NCBI GenBank assembly: GCA_045543655.1
Contig: JAZPXN010000084.1
Location: 1 to 64,000 of the forward strand
Origin: RGIG995 sp045543655
GTDB lineage: Bacteria; Bacillota; Clostridia; Oscillospirales; UBA644
Direction: 5' to 3'
Length of the DNA: 64,000 bases
The notes below the pieces were generated by a model. It did not search any database. It was not told the origin of the DNA and saw nothing but the letters and a program-made list of their open reading frames with translations. Each line of letters starts with the position of its first letter. Position 1 is the first letter of the stretch. Both the position numbers and the translations under genes were made by a program. Shown here piece after piece: positions 55,606-63,684 of this stretch.

Positions 55606-57012
55606 ATGGAAACCATACTTTCCTATCTGAAAGAGCGTTACGGCTACGACGGATGCGACCGAAGCTTTTACCGGACCGTGGATCTGTGGGATCGCTGGTA
55701 TACGGGGAGCGAGACGGAATTTCACCGCACCCGGGTCAACAACGGCCTTACGGTAACCGAGCGGGATCTTTCAAGAATGAACATGGCTAAAAAGGTAGCC
55801 GAAGACTGGGCAAACCTTTTGCTGAATGAAAAAACCGGGATCGACGTGGACGATCCAAACGCCGGCATTTTCCTTCAGGGGGAAGACCGGAGGGGCGGCG
55901 TTCTGGGGGAAAACGATTTCTGGACCCGGATCAATCAATTGACCGAATCCGCCTTTGCGCTGGGGACGGGAGCCGTGGTGATCCGCATGGAAGAAATGCG
56001 GGCTGATACCGACGGAAGAATCCTGCCCTCCCCCGAAGGGAGGATCCGCCTGGAATACGTGACCGCCCCCAACATCATCCCTCTGTCCTGGCAGGGAAGC
56101 CGGGTGACCGAGGCGGCCTTTGCGGGGAATATTACCCTGCTTGGGAAGAGAACTACCTATCTGCAGATCCACCGGAAGGAGGCGGACGGATACGTAATCG
56201 ACAGCGTTTGCTTCGATCCGGCCACGGGGCGAAGAGTACCTCTCCCCTCCTCGGTCTGCGAGCGGGTACGGACGGGAATGCAGACCCCGTGGTTCGTTCT
56301 GATCCGACCGAACATCGTCAATAATCTGACCGATCTGCCGATGGGAATGTCGGTCTACGGAAATTCTCTGGATATTCTGAAAGGGCTGGATCTCTGCTAC
56401 GACAGCTTCAACATGGAATTCTATCTGGGCAAAAAAATGGTATTTTTGCGCAAGGATCTGATGATGCAGGACCGGGACGGTCAGTTGTACGCACCTCAGG
56501 ACTGCAACCGACAGCTGTTCATGTACGTGGGAGACAAGAACGTAGACGGAGATTTGCTGCCCCAGGAATTCAATCCGGCGCTGCGGGTGGAGGACCACGT
56601 AAAGGCCATCCAGCAGCAGTTGAATTATCTCTCCTGCAAGTGCGGCTTCGGGGATCGGCATTACCGTTTTGACCAGGCAAACCGCCCTGCCACGGCGACG
56701 GAGGTGATCTCCTCGGACGCGGCCCTCTACCGCTCGGTACGCAAGCACGAGATCTTGCTGGAGCAGCCTCTGATCGGGCTGATGCGGGCGATTCTGCAGA
56801 TCGGACGGGAGATTCTGGGGATCGGAATGAAGGAAGACCCCAAAATCGGCGTTCGCTTCGAGGACAGTATCATCGAAGATCGCTCCGCAGAGCAAAAGAG
56901 AGACGGTGAGCTGGTCTCTCTGGGGATTCTGGCCGATTGGGAATTCCGGATGAAATATTTCGGAGAGACCGAAGAGGTCGCCCGGAAGAAATGCAAGGAG
57001 AATCAAAAATGA
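55606..57012 (+). CDS. Portal protein, SPP1/A118-like
   Basis: The 468-aa protein has the wing and stem pattern with W-Y-T-G near 32, R-T-R-V-N-N-G-L near 41-48, L-N-E-K-T-G near 72, and a clip region near 265-285. The C-terminus is helical with A-T-A-T-E-V. It follows the terminase by 3 bases and overlaps the scaffold ATG. It should form the DNA-entry ring. Confidence 0.88.
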   Translation: METILSYLKERYGYDGCDRSFYRTVDLWDRWYTGSETEFHRTRVNNGLTVTERDLSRMNMAKKVAEDWANLLLNEKTGIDVDDPNAGIFLQGEDRRGGVLGENDFWTRINQLTESAFALGTGAVVIRMEEMRADTDGRILPSPEGRIRLEYVTAPNIIPLSWQGSRVTEAAFAGNITLLGKRTTYLQIHRKEADGYVIDSVCFDPATGRRVPLPSSVCERVRTGMQTPWFVLIRPNIVNNLTDLPMGMSVYGNSLDILKGLDLCYDSFNMEFYLGKKMVFLRKDLMMQDRDGQLYAPQDCNRQLFMYVGDKNVDGDLLPQEFNPALRVEDHVKAIQQQLNYLSCKCGFGDRHYRFDQANRPATATEVISSDAALYRSVRKHEILLEQPLIGLMRAILQIGREILGIGMKEDPKIGVRFEDSIIEDRSAEQKRDGELVSLGILADWEFRMKYFGETEEVARKKCKENQK

Positions 57013-57413
57013 GCGATGAAACGATAAAAAACGAGCCTTTGACCGTGGAAGAGATCACGGCACGTCTCCCCGAGGGATACGCTTTGGTGGAAAAAGACGG
57101 CTGGATCCCCCGGGAGGAGGCAGAGGCCCGGCTTGCGTCGGCGGCCTTTGACCGCACGGTGGATCTGGAGTTGACCCGCCGCGGAGCAAAAAGTCTGACG
57201 GCGGCCCGGGCGTTGCTGGATCTGAATCAACTGCGCCAATCCCCCGACGGGATCGGAGGCGCGGTGGATCAGATCCGAAAAGAAAACGACTGGCTTTTTC
57301 AGAATCAATCCACCTTTTCCAGCGGAGCGGTTCTGACGCCCCGCCGAACGGTGGACACAGAAAACATGAGTGATGCGGAATATTACGCATACAGAAAACA
57401 GATGAAAGGATAA
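57009..57413 (+). CDS. Scaffold-like protein
   Basis: The 134-aa protein is charged and helical, with L-P-E-G-Y-A-L-V-E-K-D-G-W near the start and a C-terminal D-A-E-Y-Y-A-Y-R-K-Q-M. It lies between portal and coat genes, where GP20-type scaffolds stand. It is short for the family, which may limit capsid size. Confidence 0.7.
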   Translation: MSDETIKNEPLTVEEITARLPEGYALVEKDGWIPREEAEARLASAAFDRTVDLELTRRGAKSLTAARALLDLNQLRQSPDGIGGAVDQIRKENDWLFQNQSTFSSGAVLTPRRTVDTENMSDAEYYAYRKQMKG

Positions 57414-57422
57414 CCAACGACT

Positions 57423-58502
57423 ATGAATCATTTTTTGACTACTAAGACCATTGCCAGAGAGGCTCTGCCCATTCTGGAAGCAAACCTCGTCTTCCCTGCC
57501 CTGATCCACAGTGATTATTCCGGAGATTTTTCCAAGCAGGGAGACACCGTTCAGATCCGCAAGCCTCCCGTCTACAACGCCAACGAATTTGACGGTGAGA
57601 TCGATATTCAGGATATCAACGAAGGCGAGGTCCTGGTGAAGCTGGACAAAATCGCCGACGTTTCCGTGGAGCTGACCGCCAAGGAAATGGCTCTGAGCGC
57701 AGAGGATTTCACCAAGCAGGTCATCGCCCCCGCCATGGTTGCCATTGCCGAAAAGATCAACGCCGACGGTCTTGCGCTTTACAAGGACGTCGCAAACGTC
57801 TACGGGGAATCCGGCAAAACGCCCGCCTCCCTCGCAGATCTTGCAGGCGGCGCTAAGGTACTGAACGACAACAAGGCTCCTCTCGTGGGCCGGGGCGGCG
57901 TGTGGAACACCGACGCTATCGCCAATTTCCAAGTCCTTCCCGCCCTGGTAAATGCAGAAAAGTGCGGTTCTACCGACGCTCTGCGGGAGGGCTCCATCGG
58001 CCGGGTCTTCGGCGTGGATCATTATTTCTCCCAGCAGGTTCCCAACCACGTCAGCGGACAGACCTCCGGGAATGCTACGGTGTCCATCGTTCTCTCCGAT
58101 CACGAGATCGAGCTGATGGGGATCGAAGGCGAGATGAACCGCGGGGATCTTCTGGAGATCGGCGGAAAGACCTATACCGTCACCGAAGACTGCAACGGGG
58201 ACTCCGGTACGATGAACGTAAAAATCTACCCCGCCGTGAGCGGTGATATCGTGGGCGCCTCCGTCGTCCTCCTGGGCGATCACGCCGCCAACCTGATGTT
58301 TCAGAAGAACGCTTTCGGCTTCGTGACCCGTCCCCTGGAGGTGGCAAGAGGTGCGGACAGCTACGTCACCTCTTACAACGGTCTTTCCGTCCGTGTAACC
58401 ATGGACTACAACATTGCCACCAAGAAGCAGACCCTGTCCGTTGATACGCTGTACGGCTTCAAGACCCTCTATCCCGAGCTGGCGGTACGCGTCCTCGGCT
58501 GA
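57423..58502 (+). CDS. Major capsid protein, P22-coat-like
   Basis: The 359-aa protein has T-I-A-R-E-A-L-P-I-L near the start, a Q-I-R-K-P-P-V-Y strand and an I-domain-like insertion near 230-280, and ends with L-D-T-L-Y-G-type strands. This is the P22 gp5-like HK97 fold. Not closely like the coat of the large prophage. A perfect hairpin follows the gene at 58527-58553. Confidence 0.88.
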   Translation: MNHFLTTKTIAREALPILEANLVFPALIHSDYSGDFSKQGDTVQIRKPPVYNANEFDGEIDIQDINEGEVLVKLDKIADVSVELTAKEMALSAEDFTKQVIAPAMVAIAEKINADGLALYKDVANVYGESGKTPASLADLAGGAKVLNDNKAPLVGRGGVWNTDAIANFQVLPALVNAEKCGSTDALREGSIGRVFGVDHYFSQQVPNHVSGQTSGNATVSIVLSDHEIELMGIEGEMNRGDLLEIGGKTYTVTEDCNGDSGTMNVKIYPAVSGDIVGASVVLLGDHAANLMFQKNAFGFVTRPLEVARGADSYVTSYNGLSVRVTMDYNIATKKQTLSVDTLYGFKTLYPELAVRVLG

Positions 58503-58526
58503 TCCGAAGGACGTCAGACCGAAAGA

Positions 58527-58553
58527 CCCGCATCCTCCTTTTGAGGATGCGGG
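58527..58553 (+). other. Perfect hairpin after the capsid gene
   Basis: An 11-bp stem CCCGCATCCTC with a 5-base loop and no T-run. It could stabilise the upstream mRNA and raise capsid yield against the later genes. Confidence 0.6.
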
Positions 58554-58570
58554 GGAAGGAGGGAAATGAA

Positions 58571-58936
58571 TTGAAACCGATCACGAAAGAAGAATTTGCC
58601 GCCCGCTATCCGTCGGAGGAGCTTACGGCCACGTCGGAGGAAGAATTTGCCGGAATGGCGGCGACGGCGGCAGACCTGACCGACGTGCTCTGCTTCGGTC
58701 GGGCAAGCCGGGATGAAGCAGCAGCAGGACGGGCCATGGTCGAAATGATCCGTTATTGGATCGAGCGGGGCGGATATTCCGCGGCGACCCGGGCCTGCGG
58801 CATTGAACGGGAGGCGGTAGGAAACTATTCGGTCTCTTATACCGATCGGGACACCGTTACGCTCCACGGGCTTGCAGTCGCTCCGGCGGCACTGATCATC
58901 CTCGACCGGGCGGGCCTCCGAAACCGGAACGTATAA
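58571..58936 (+). CDS. Head-tail connector-like protein
   Basis: The 121-aa protein is helical with E-E-F-A-A-R-Y-P and A-T-R-A-C-G-I-E, like small head-completion proteins that bind the portal. It begins with TTG, 8 bases after AAGGAGG; an upstream ATG overlaps the hairpin and is less likely. Confidence 0.62.
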   Translation: MKPITKEEFAARYPSEELTATSEEEFAGMAATAADLTDVLCFGRASRDEAAAGRAMVEMIRYWIERGGYSAATRACGIEREAVGNYSVSYTDRDTVTLHGLAVAPAALIILDRAGLRNRNV

Positions 58937-58946
58937 GGAGGTGCCC

Positions 58947-59312
58947 ATGACCGTAACGATTTTTAACCGTCTCGGAGAAGACGAGGAGGGAAACGCACGC
59001 TACAAGGCCTGCGTATTCCGCAACGTTTATATTGAAACGAAGGTGGCGGCAAATCCGGTCTATTCCGGAGAACGAAACAACAACAATTTCCGCCTGTATC
59101 TGTTTACAGAACGGGGATATCTGCCCCGGGAGGATTTTCTGAGAAATCCCGAAGGTCACTGGACGCTGCATCCGGGGGATCTTTTGACAACCGGGATCCA
59201 CGAGATCCCGCCGGAGAATCCCTACCGTATCAATACGATAAACGTTTTTTATGCAAAAGAAAAATTCCACCACTGGGAGGTGAGCGGCCGTGGCCAACTG
59301 CTGGAATCGTGA
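58947..59312 (+). CDS. Head closure/minor capsid-like protein
   Basis: The 121-aa beta-rich protein has F-R-N-V-Y-I-E-T-K and L-H-P-G-D-L-L. This order (closure after connector) is standard in siphoviruses. GGAGG lies 5 bases before ATG. It overlaps the next gene by 23 bases. Confidence 0.6.
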   Translation: MTVTIFNRLGEDEEGNARYKACVFRNVYIETKVAANPVYSGERNNNNFRLYLFTERGYLPREDFLRNPEGHWTLHPGDLLTTGIHEIPPENPYRINTINVFYAKEKFHHWEVSGRGQLLES

Positions 59313-59718
59313 TTGCCGACAAACGGTGATCGATTTTTTATCTCCGGTCACGGGGCCCATTGCCACCGAATACCTGAGTAACCAAGACGGGAGCGTCTCC
59401 CTCGAGGAGCTGCGGGGAGAGCCGAATCTGATCCCCTTCGTGGACGGCGGACGGATTGCCCGTTACGATTTCAATCTCTGCGTTCGAACCCACGGCCGGG
59501 ATACGGCGGCGCGGAAAAAGGCCATTGACACCCTGATGGCCGCGGCGGGGCGATGCGCAGAAATACGCCCCTTTATGGGAGGATATATCGAAATGACCGA
59601 ATTTCCCTTCCTGTTCAACCGAAACATGTCCGGAAACGAGGAATATAAGGCCGGATTTTCCATGTTTTTTCGGGTGGACAGCGCCGGAAATCCTCTTTAT
59701 CCCCCGGTGGCGGAATAA
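59290..59718 (+). CDS. Tail terminator-like protein
   Basis: The 142-aa alpha/beta protein has I-A-R-Y-D-F-N-L-C-V-R and a C-terminal F-S-M-F-F-R-V-D. Tail terminators cap the tube and precede the tube gene, as here. It starts with GTG behind GGAGGTGAG. Confidence 0.6.
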   Translation: MANCWNRDCRQTVIDFLSPVTGPIATEYLSNQDGSVSLEELRGEPNLIPFVDGGRIARYDFNLCVRTHGRDTAARKKAIDTLMAAAGRCAEIRPFMGGYIEMTEFPFLFNRNMSGNEEYKAGFSMFFRVDSAGNPLYPPVAE

Positions 59719-59730
59719 AGGAGGAATCGC

Positions 59731-60192
59731 ATGATTGAAAAAAGCAGTCTCCGGGTCTGGATCTCCGACGGAGAATCGGAGAAATATTCCCTGATAGGGC
59801 CGGGCATTACCAGCATTACGGAGACCTACAAGGCCGCCATTTTAGAGACGCCGAACATCAATTCTGCCGTCAGCGGACAGGAAATTCTGTACCACGTGGG
59901 GCAGATTGAATTTTCGGGCATCTGGGTGGATGACGACGCCCTTGACATTCTGACAAGGAAAAGGGGGAAACGGGGCAAGGACGCCCTGGTCACGCTGATA
60001 CTCATCTACTCCCACGAAAACTACGGACCGGACAGTACCTTTGCCGTAGCCCGGAAGGTAAGGGGGTACGTCTGCCTTGAAAATCCGGGGTCGAGAGAAA
60101 GTCCCTTCGGAGCAAGGATCAAAGGAAAAATTATTTTTGCGGGAGAACCGCAGCAAGGAGTATTCGATGAAGCAAGAGGCATTTTCGGATGA
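59731..60192 (+). CDS. Tail tube protein
   Basis: The 153-aa beta-rich protein has a W-I-S-D-G start, G-P-G-I-T-S-I-T and F-S-G-I-W-V-D-D-D. Position and fold pattern match siphovirus tube proteins that polymerise into the tail. It overlaps the chaperone start by 26 bases. Confidence 0.65.
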   Translation: MIEKSSLRVWISDGESEKYSLIGPGITSITETYKAAILETPNINSAVSGQEILYHVGQIEFSGIWVDDDALDILTRKRGKRGKDALVTLILIYSHENYGPDSTFAVARKVRGYVCLENPGSRESPFGARIKGKIIFAGEPQQGVFDEARGIFG

Positions 60193-60559
60193 GGTTAAGG
60201 TGGATATCCACGGAACGCCGACCCCGATCCGCTGGAATTTTACGGCGGCGCTCCGATTTATGGATTACGTAGACCGCTCGACGGACGACGACGAAACCTT
60301 TCTGGATACGGTGTTGAACATCTGGTATCCCGAGATTCCGGAGGACCGGGACCTTGCCCTGACCCGCGCCATTGAATTCTATTGCGGCGGAACCGCCCCG
60401 GGGGAAGGATATTACAGTCCCGTTTTCACCCCCGGCAGCGAAGAAACGATCCGGGAAGCCTTTTTGGAGCGGTACGGCATTGATCTGTATCGGGACGACG
60501 TTCATTGGTGGACCTTTCGCCGGCTTCTTCGACAGATCAGAAGGGAGGCAACGACGTGA
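60167..60559 (+). CDS. Gp15-like tail assembly chaperone
   Basis: The 130-aa acidic helical protein ends with E-R-Y-G-I-D-L-Y-R-D-D-V-H-W-W-T-F-R-R-L-L, the Gp15 signature. Chaperones of this class coat the tape measure protein, which is missing here. The ATG follows CAAGGAG by 6 bases. Confidence 0.78.
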   Translation: MKQEAFSDEVKVDIHGTPTPIRWNFTAALRFMDYVDRSTDDDETFLDTVLNIWYPEIPEDRDLALTRAIEFYCGGTAPGEGYYSPVFTPGSEETIREAFLERYGIDLYRDDVHWWTFRRLLRQIRREATT

Positions 60560-60699
60560 ACGAAACCAAAACGACCCATGAGAATAACGGCGATAACGGC
60601 ACGGTAATCGTTTTTCGCCCCGAACCGGAGGACGAAACCGACCGCATCGGCCGGGAGATCGTGCGGAGAATGATCGAAGCGGGGGTGATTGAGGGATGA
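60556..60699 (+). CDS. 47-aa protein at the place of the missing tape measure
   Basis: GTG start, overlapping the chaperone stop (GTGA), with GGGAGG 7 bases upstream. The short acidic product has a V-I-V-F-R-P-E-P-E strand and an R-R-M-I-E-A-G helix. It overlaps the hub gene by 4 bases (ATGA). It may be the residue of a deletion of the tape-measure gene or a small adaptor. Confidence 0.6.
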   Translation: MNETKTTHENNGDNGTVIVFRPEPEDETDRIGREIVRRMIEAGVIEG

Positions 60700-61748
60700 T
60701 CAATCTGGCCATCAACGGGACGGACTACGGAATCTATCTGGAGAACGGCTCCATGACCGTCCGGCAGTACGGAGCCCTGCGATCCTCCTTCCGCGCGACC
60801 CTGCATATTACGGACACCATCTATCCCGTTCCCGAGGCGGGGCAGGAGGTACAGGTTTTTGAGGACGGAAATTACGTCTGGGGCGGGATTCTGGTGGAGA
60901 CGGAGCAGATCTGTCACAGCACGAAATGTGCAACCATTCATCTGAGGGGACAGGGTTACGAGCATCTGCTGCAGCGGTACTGTCTGCCGGGATTCACCCT
61001 GGCGACCCAGACCCCATCCGACGCAATGGATACCATTTTCCACAACTATATCAGCCCGGAAGATCATATTCTTCTGGGCACTCGGGCACCGGGGATCCCG
61101 ATCGCAAAGGCCTATTCCTTCCCGCCCATGAAGGCGTCCGCCGTCTACGACCAGCTGGCGGCGGAAAACGGATTCGTCTGGTGGATTGACGGATGGAAGA
61201 CCCTGTATATTCAACCGAACATCCCCCAAAGCACCCCGCCCTTCTGCATTGATCTTACGCAGAATGCGGAAAACCGCCTGAAGGATCTGCAATCCCTGGA
61301 ATACCGGACGTCCACGGCAAACTACAAAAACATGGTCTACGTATACAATCCCGGAAACGGCGTGGAGGCGCCGGTCTATTCTAACGAACTGCAGAAACAG
61401 ATGATGGGCAGATACGGCAGTGCCTGGTACGGCGTTGGAATCAAAAATTCCACCGTGCAATCCTGGAACGACGCGGTGACCGTAGGAAATCAGATCCTGG
61501 CCACCTCTCCGGGCTTCGGGGAAATCCGATTTTCCACCGATGAAAAGGGCTTCAAGCTGGGACAGATCCTGGACGTAAGAGCCCCTATCTGCGGAATGAT
61601 CACGAAAAAAACCTACTGTATCACGGAAATACGGTCGGTCTATTTTTCCGACCGCTTCCGTTATACGGTCACCGCCCGGGAATCCTTTGACGGAACGCTG
61701 GCCATCAAATCCTGGGAAGCCCTGCTGGCGGCAGGAAAAAGCAATTGA
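60696..61748 (+). CDS. Tail hub protein, XkdQ/late-control-D-like
   Basis: The 350-aa protein has the hub fold: I-N-G-T-D-Y-G at the start, a G-x-E-V-x-V-F-E-D-G-x-Y-V-W-G-G-I-L motif near 45-68 and a C-terminal beta domain. XkdQ-like hubs form the tip of the tube and the base for spikes. It starts 4 bases before the end of the 47-aa gene. Confidence 0.75.
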   Translation: MINLAINGTDYGIYLENGSMTVRQYGALRSSFRATLHITDTIYPVPEAGQEVQVFEDGNYVWGGILVETEQICHSTKCATIHLRGQGYEHLLQRYCLPGFTLATQTPSDAMDTIFHNYISPEDHILLGTRAPGIPIAKAYSFPPMKASAVYDQLAAENGFVWWIDGWKTLYIQPNIPQSTPPFCIDLTQNAENRLKDLQSLEYRTSTANYKNMVYVYNPGNGVEAPVYSNELQKQMMGRYGSAWYGVGIKNSTVQSWNDAVTVGNQILATSPGFGEIRFSTDEKGFKLGQILDVRAPICGMITKKTYCITEIRSVYFSDRFRYTVTARESFDGTLAIKSWEALLAAGKSN

Positions 61749-61764
61749 AACGAGGTGAATACCT

Positions 61765-62349
61765 ATGATCGTCAAACGACGTCTTCCCTTCCGGCATTCC
61801 CGGGAGGGCTACGCGCCGGATCGGATCCATCTCCGGTTTTGCCAGACTTCGGCAGATGAAACCGAAAGGGAACTGATCCGCACGCAAAAAACGGCCCATT
61901 ATCATCTGTCATCCAACGGTACGGTGACGGACTTTGCGCCCCTTTCCGCGGCGGCGAACCGTTTGAGCCCCTTGTTTCCGGAGGGGATGGCGGAGGTCTC
62001 TCCCGCCCGACGGGGGATCCTGATCCTGATTGAGGGCAAAGAACTGAACCGGGAGCAGAAACAGCCCCTGATCCGGTTGCTGAAGGGGATCCAGAAAGAG
62101 GTCTTCCGGATCTACGGATTCCCCTTTCCCTTCCGGCGGGACGCGTTTTTCGCCGAAGGAGGCCTTCCCGTGGAAGAATTGCTGGAGGAAGGCTATCTGC
62201 CCCGGGAGGACCGAAAGCTATACCGGGTGCAGACCGGGTGCTACCGATCCCGAAGAGAAGCGGAAGAGCGGATCGAGGGATTGAGCACCGCCGGGATTGC
62301 CGCATATATCACGGAGATCAACTACGGCAGCGTACCGTTAGGAGAATAA
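61765..62349 (+). CDS. Amidase-2-like degenerate domain with SPOR-like C-terminus
   Basis: The 194-aa protein has an N-domain reminiscent of Amidase_2 (about 15-120) in which the usual first metal His region reads I-H-L-R-F-C-Q and a H-Y-H-L-S-S-N-G-T follows; ligands look incomplete. Residues ~145-190 resemble a SPOR domain (L-Y-R-V-Q-T-G-C-Y-R-S-R-R-E-A-E) that binds denuded septal glycan. It may anchor the particle or lysis at septa. Confidence 0.58.
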   Translation: MIVKRRLPFRHSREGYAPDRIHLRFCQTSADETERELIRTQKTAHYHLSSNGTVTDFAPLSAAANRLSPLFPEGMAEVSPARRGILILIEGKELNREQKQPLIRLLKGIQKEVFRIYGFPFPFRRDAFFAEGGLPVEELLEEGYLPREDRKLYRVQTGCYRSRREAEERIEGLSTAGIAAYITEINYGSVPLGE

Positions 62350-62362
62350 AGGCGGTGAAACT

Positions 62363-62623
62363 ATGTGGGAATCGGTCATAGCCGCGGCGGCGGTGGTCAG
62401 CGGGATCACGGTGCTTGGAACTGCGGCGGTAAAGATCGTAAAATTCTGGCTGGATCAGAAGAATCAGGACAGGGAGATCGAGCACGTCAAAACCGAAATG
62501 GGCGTGATCTGCTACGGCGTTCTCGCCTGTCTGGACGGACTGAAGCAAATGGGCTGCGACGGAAACGTGACCCAGGCGAAAAACGATCTGGAAAAATATC
62601 TGAACAAATCGGCTCACAAATAA
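62363..62623 (+). CDS. Membrane-anchored lysis-module protein
   Basis: The 86-aa protein has one helix (about 5-30), a short charged stretch and a C-terminal I-C-Y-G-V-L-A-C-L-D-G-L...A-K-N-D-L-E-K-Y-L motif shared with the 117-aa protein at 9524-9877. Both lie before the endolysin. Function inferred from place. Confidence 0.65.
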   Translation: MWESVIAAAAVVSGITVLGTAAVKIVKFWLDQKNQDREIEHVKTEMGVICYGVLACLDGLKQMGCDGNVTQAKNDLEKYLNKSAHK

Positions 62624-62638
62624 GAAAGGAGCGATCCT

Positions 62639-62851
62639 ATGAAAGAATGGCTTTACCGAGCCTTGCGGACCTTCGGCCAGGCGATGCTCGGTTATCTGGC
62701 GGCCAATCTGCTGGCGACGGTGACCCAGGCTGACGTCAGCGATCCGACGGGCTTTGCCAATACGCTGCTGGCGCTGTTTGCGGCGGCGGTGGCGGCAGGC
62801 CTTGCGGCGGTCATGAACTGGAACAAAGGAGGAGAACACGGTGAAGAATAA
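62639..62851 (+). CDS. Small holin, r1t-like
   Basis: The 70-aa protein has two hydrophobic helices (about 10-30 and 41-60) with a charged end. It overlaps the endolysin start by 11 bases, the usual pairing of holin and endolysin. Confidence 0.78.
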   Translation: MKEWLYRALRTFGQAMLGYLAANLLATVTQADVSDPTGFANTLLALFAAAVAAGLAAVMNWNKGGEHGEE

Positions 62852-63599
62852 AGAATTCGTTGAAAAACTCAGGGAAATCGCCCAAAATTACAAGACCGTC
62901 TATATGAGAGGAACCTTCGGCGCACCGCTGACCCAGAGTCTGATCACCCAGAAGGTGAAGCAGTATCCGAAAAACTATTCGGCGGGACGGCAGAGCTTGC
63001 TGAAGGGTAAGATCGGAGACGGGCTCTGGGCCTTTGACTGCGTAGGGCTGATCAAGGGGATTCTGTGGGGCTGGAGGGGCGACCGGAGCGTCTCCTTCGG
63101 CGGCGCGAAATACCGCGCAAACGGCGTTCCCGACATCAACGCAGATTCCATGGGCAAAAAATGCCTGGAGCAGAGCGACGATATGGCTCACATCCTGCCC
63201 GGAGAGGCGGTCTGTATGAAGGGGCATATCGGCGTATACGTGGGAGACGGCAAGGTGGTGGAATCTACTCTGACGGGAAAATACGACGGGGTTGCGATCA
63301 CCGATCTTTCCTACCGAAACTGGCTTTTCCACGGCAAGCTGCCCTGGATCGAATACGAAGAAGCACCGGTCGAAGCGCCGGAAGAAGCGCCCCGTACCCC
63401 GCAGGTGGGGGATATCGTCCGGTTTTCCGGCGGGAAGCATTACATTTCGTCCACGGGAAATCTGGGGTACAAGGCAAAGGCAGGCCCCGCAAAAGTGACC
63501 CGTTATCTGCCGGGACGAAAGCATCCCTATCACCTGGTGCATATCGACAAAACCTCCAACGTATACGGCTGGGTGGACGAAAATACGGTCTCTTTTTGA
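62841..63599 (+). CDS. NlpC/P60-like endolysin with SH3-like C-terminus
   Basis: The 252-aa protein has F-D-C-V-G-L near 65-70 (Cys nucleophile), G-H-I-G-V-Y-V near 130-136 (His) and a C-terminal ~60-residue SH3-like wall-binding domain. It should cut peptide cross-links at lysis. It starts with GTG behind GGAGAAC. It differs from the GH25 endolysin of the large prophage. Confidence 0.83.
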   Translation: MKNKEFVEKLREIAQNYKTVYMRGTFGAPLTQSLITQKVKQYPKNYSAGRQSLLKGKIGDGLWAFDCVGLIKGILWGWRGDRSVSFGGAKYRANGVPDINADSMGKKCLEQSDDMAHILPGEAVCMKGHIGVYVGDGKVVESTLTGKYDGVAITDLSYRNWLFHGKLPWIEYEEAPVEAPEEAPRTPQVGDIVRFSGGKHYISSTGNLGYKAKAGPAKVTRYLPGRKHPYHLVHIDKTSNVYGWVDENTVSF

Positions 63600-63630
63600 G
63601 GGAATCTGCGAAAAAAGTGGTTCCGTCGGG

Positions 63631-63659
63631 TTGACATTATAAAGAAAAGCGTGTATAAT
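63631..63659 (+). promoter_or_regulatory. Promoter of the YgjP-like gene
   Basis: TTGACA, 17 bases, TATAAT on the plus strand. Confidence 0.88.
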
Positions 63660-63684
63660 AACCTTATACCAAGGAGGATTTTCG

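Larger units (their letters stand above)
53797..63599 (+). mobile_element. Compact integrase-less phage particle operon
   Basis: One rightward operon with packaging, head, neck, tail tube, hub and lysis genes in the standard phage order. It has no integrase, repressor, replication, tape measure or fibre genes and no flanking repeat that I can see. Host-like base use and intact reading frames suggest long residence under selection. Could be a decayed prophage, a satellite, or a gene-transfer-agent-like system. Confidence 0.7.

Noticed and set aside
60167..60699. Programmed frameshift between chaperone and the 47-aa gene
   Set aside because: No clear slippery heptamer near the overlap, and the second gene has its own ribosome site and GTG start.
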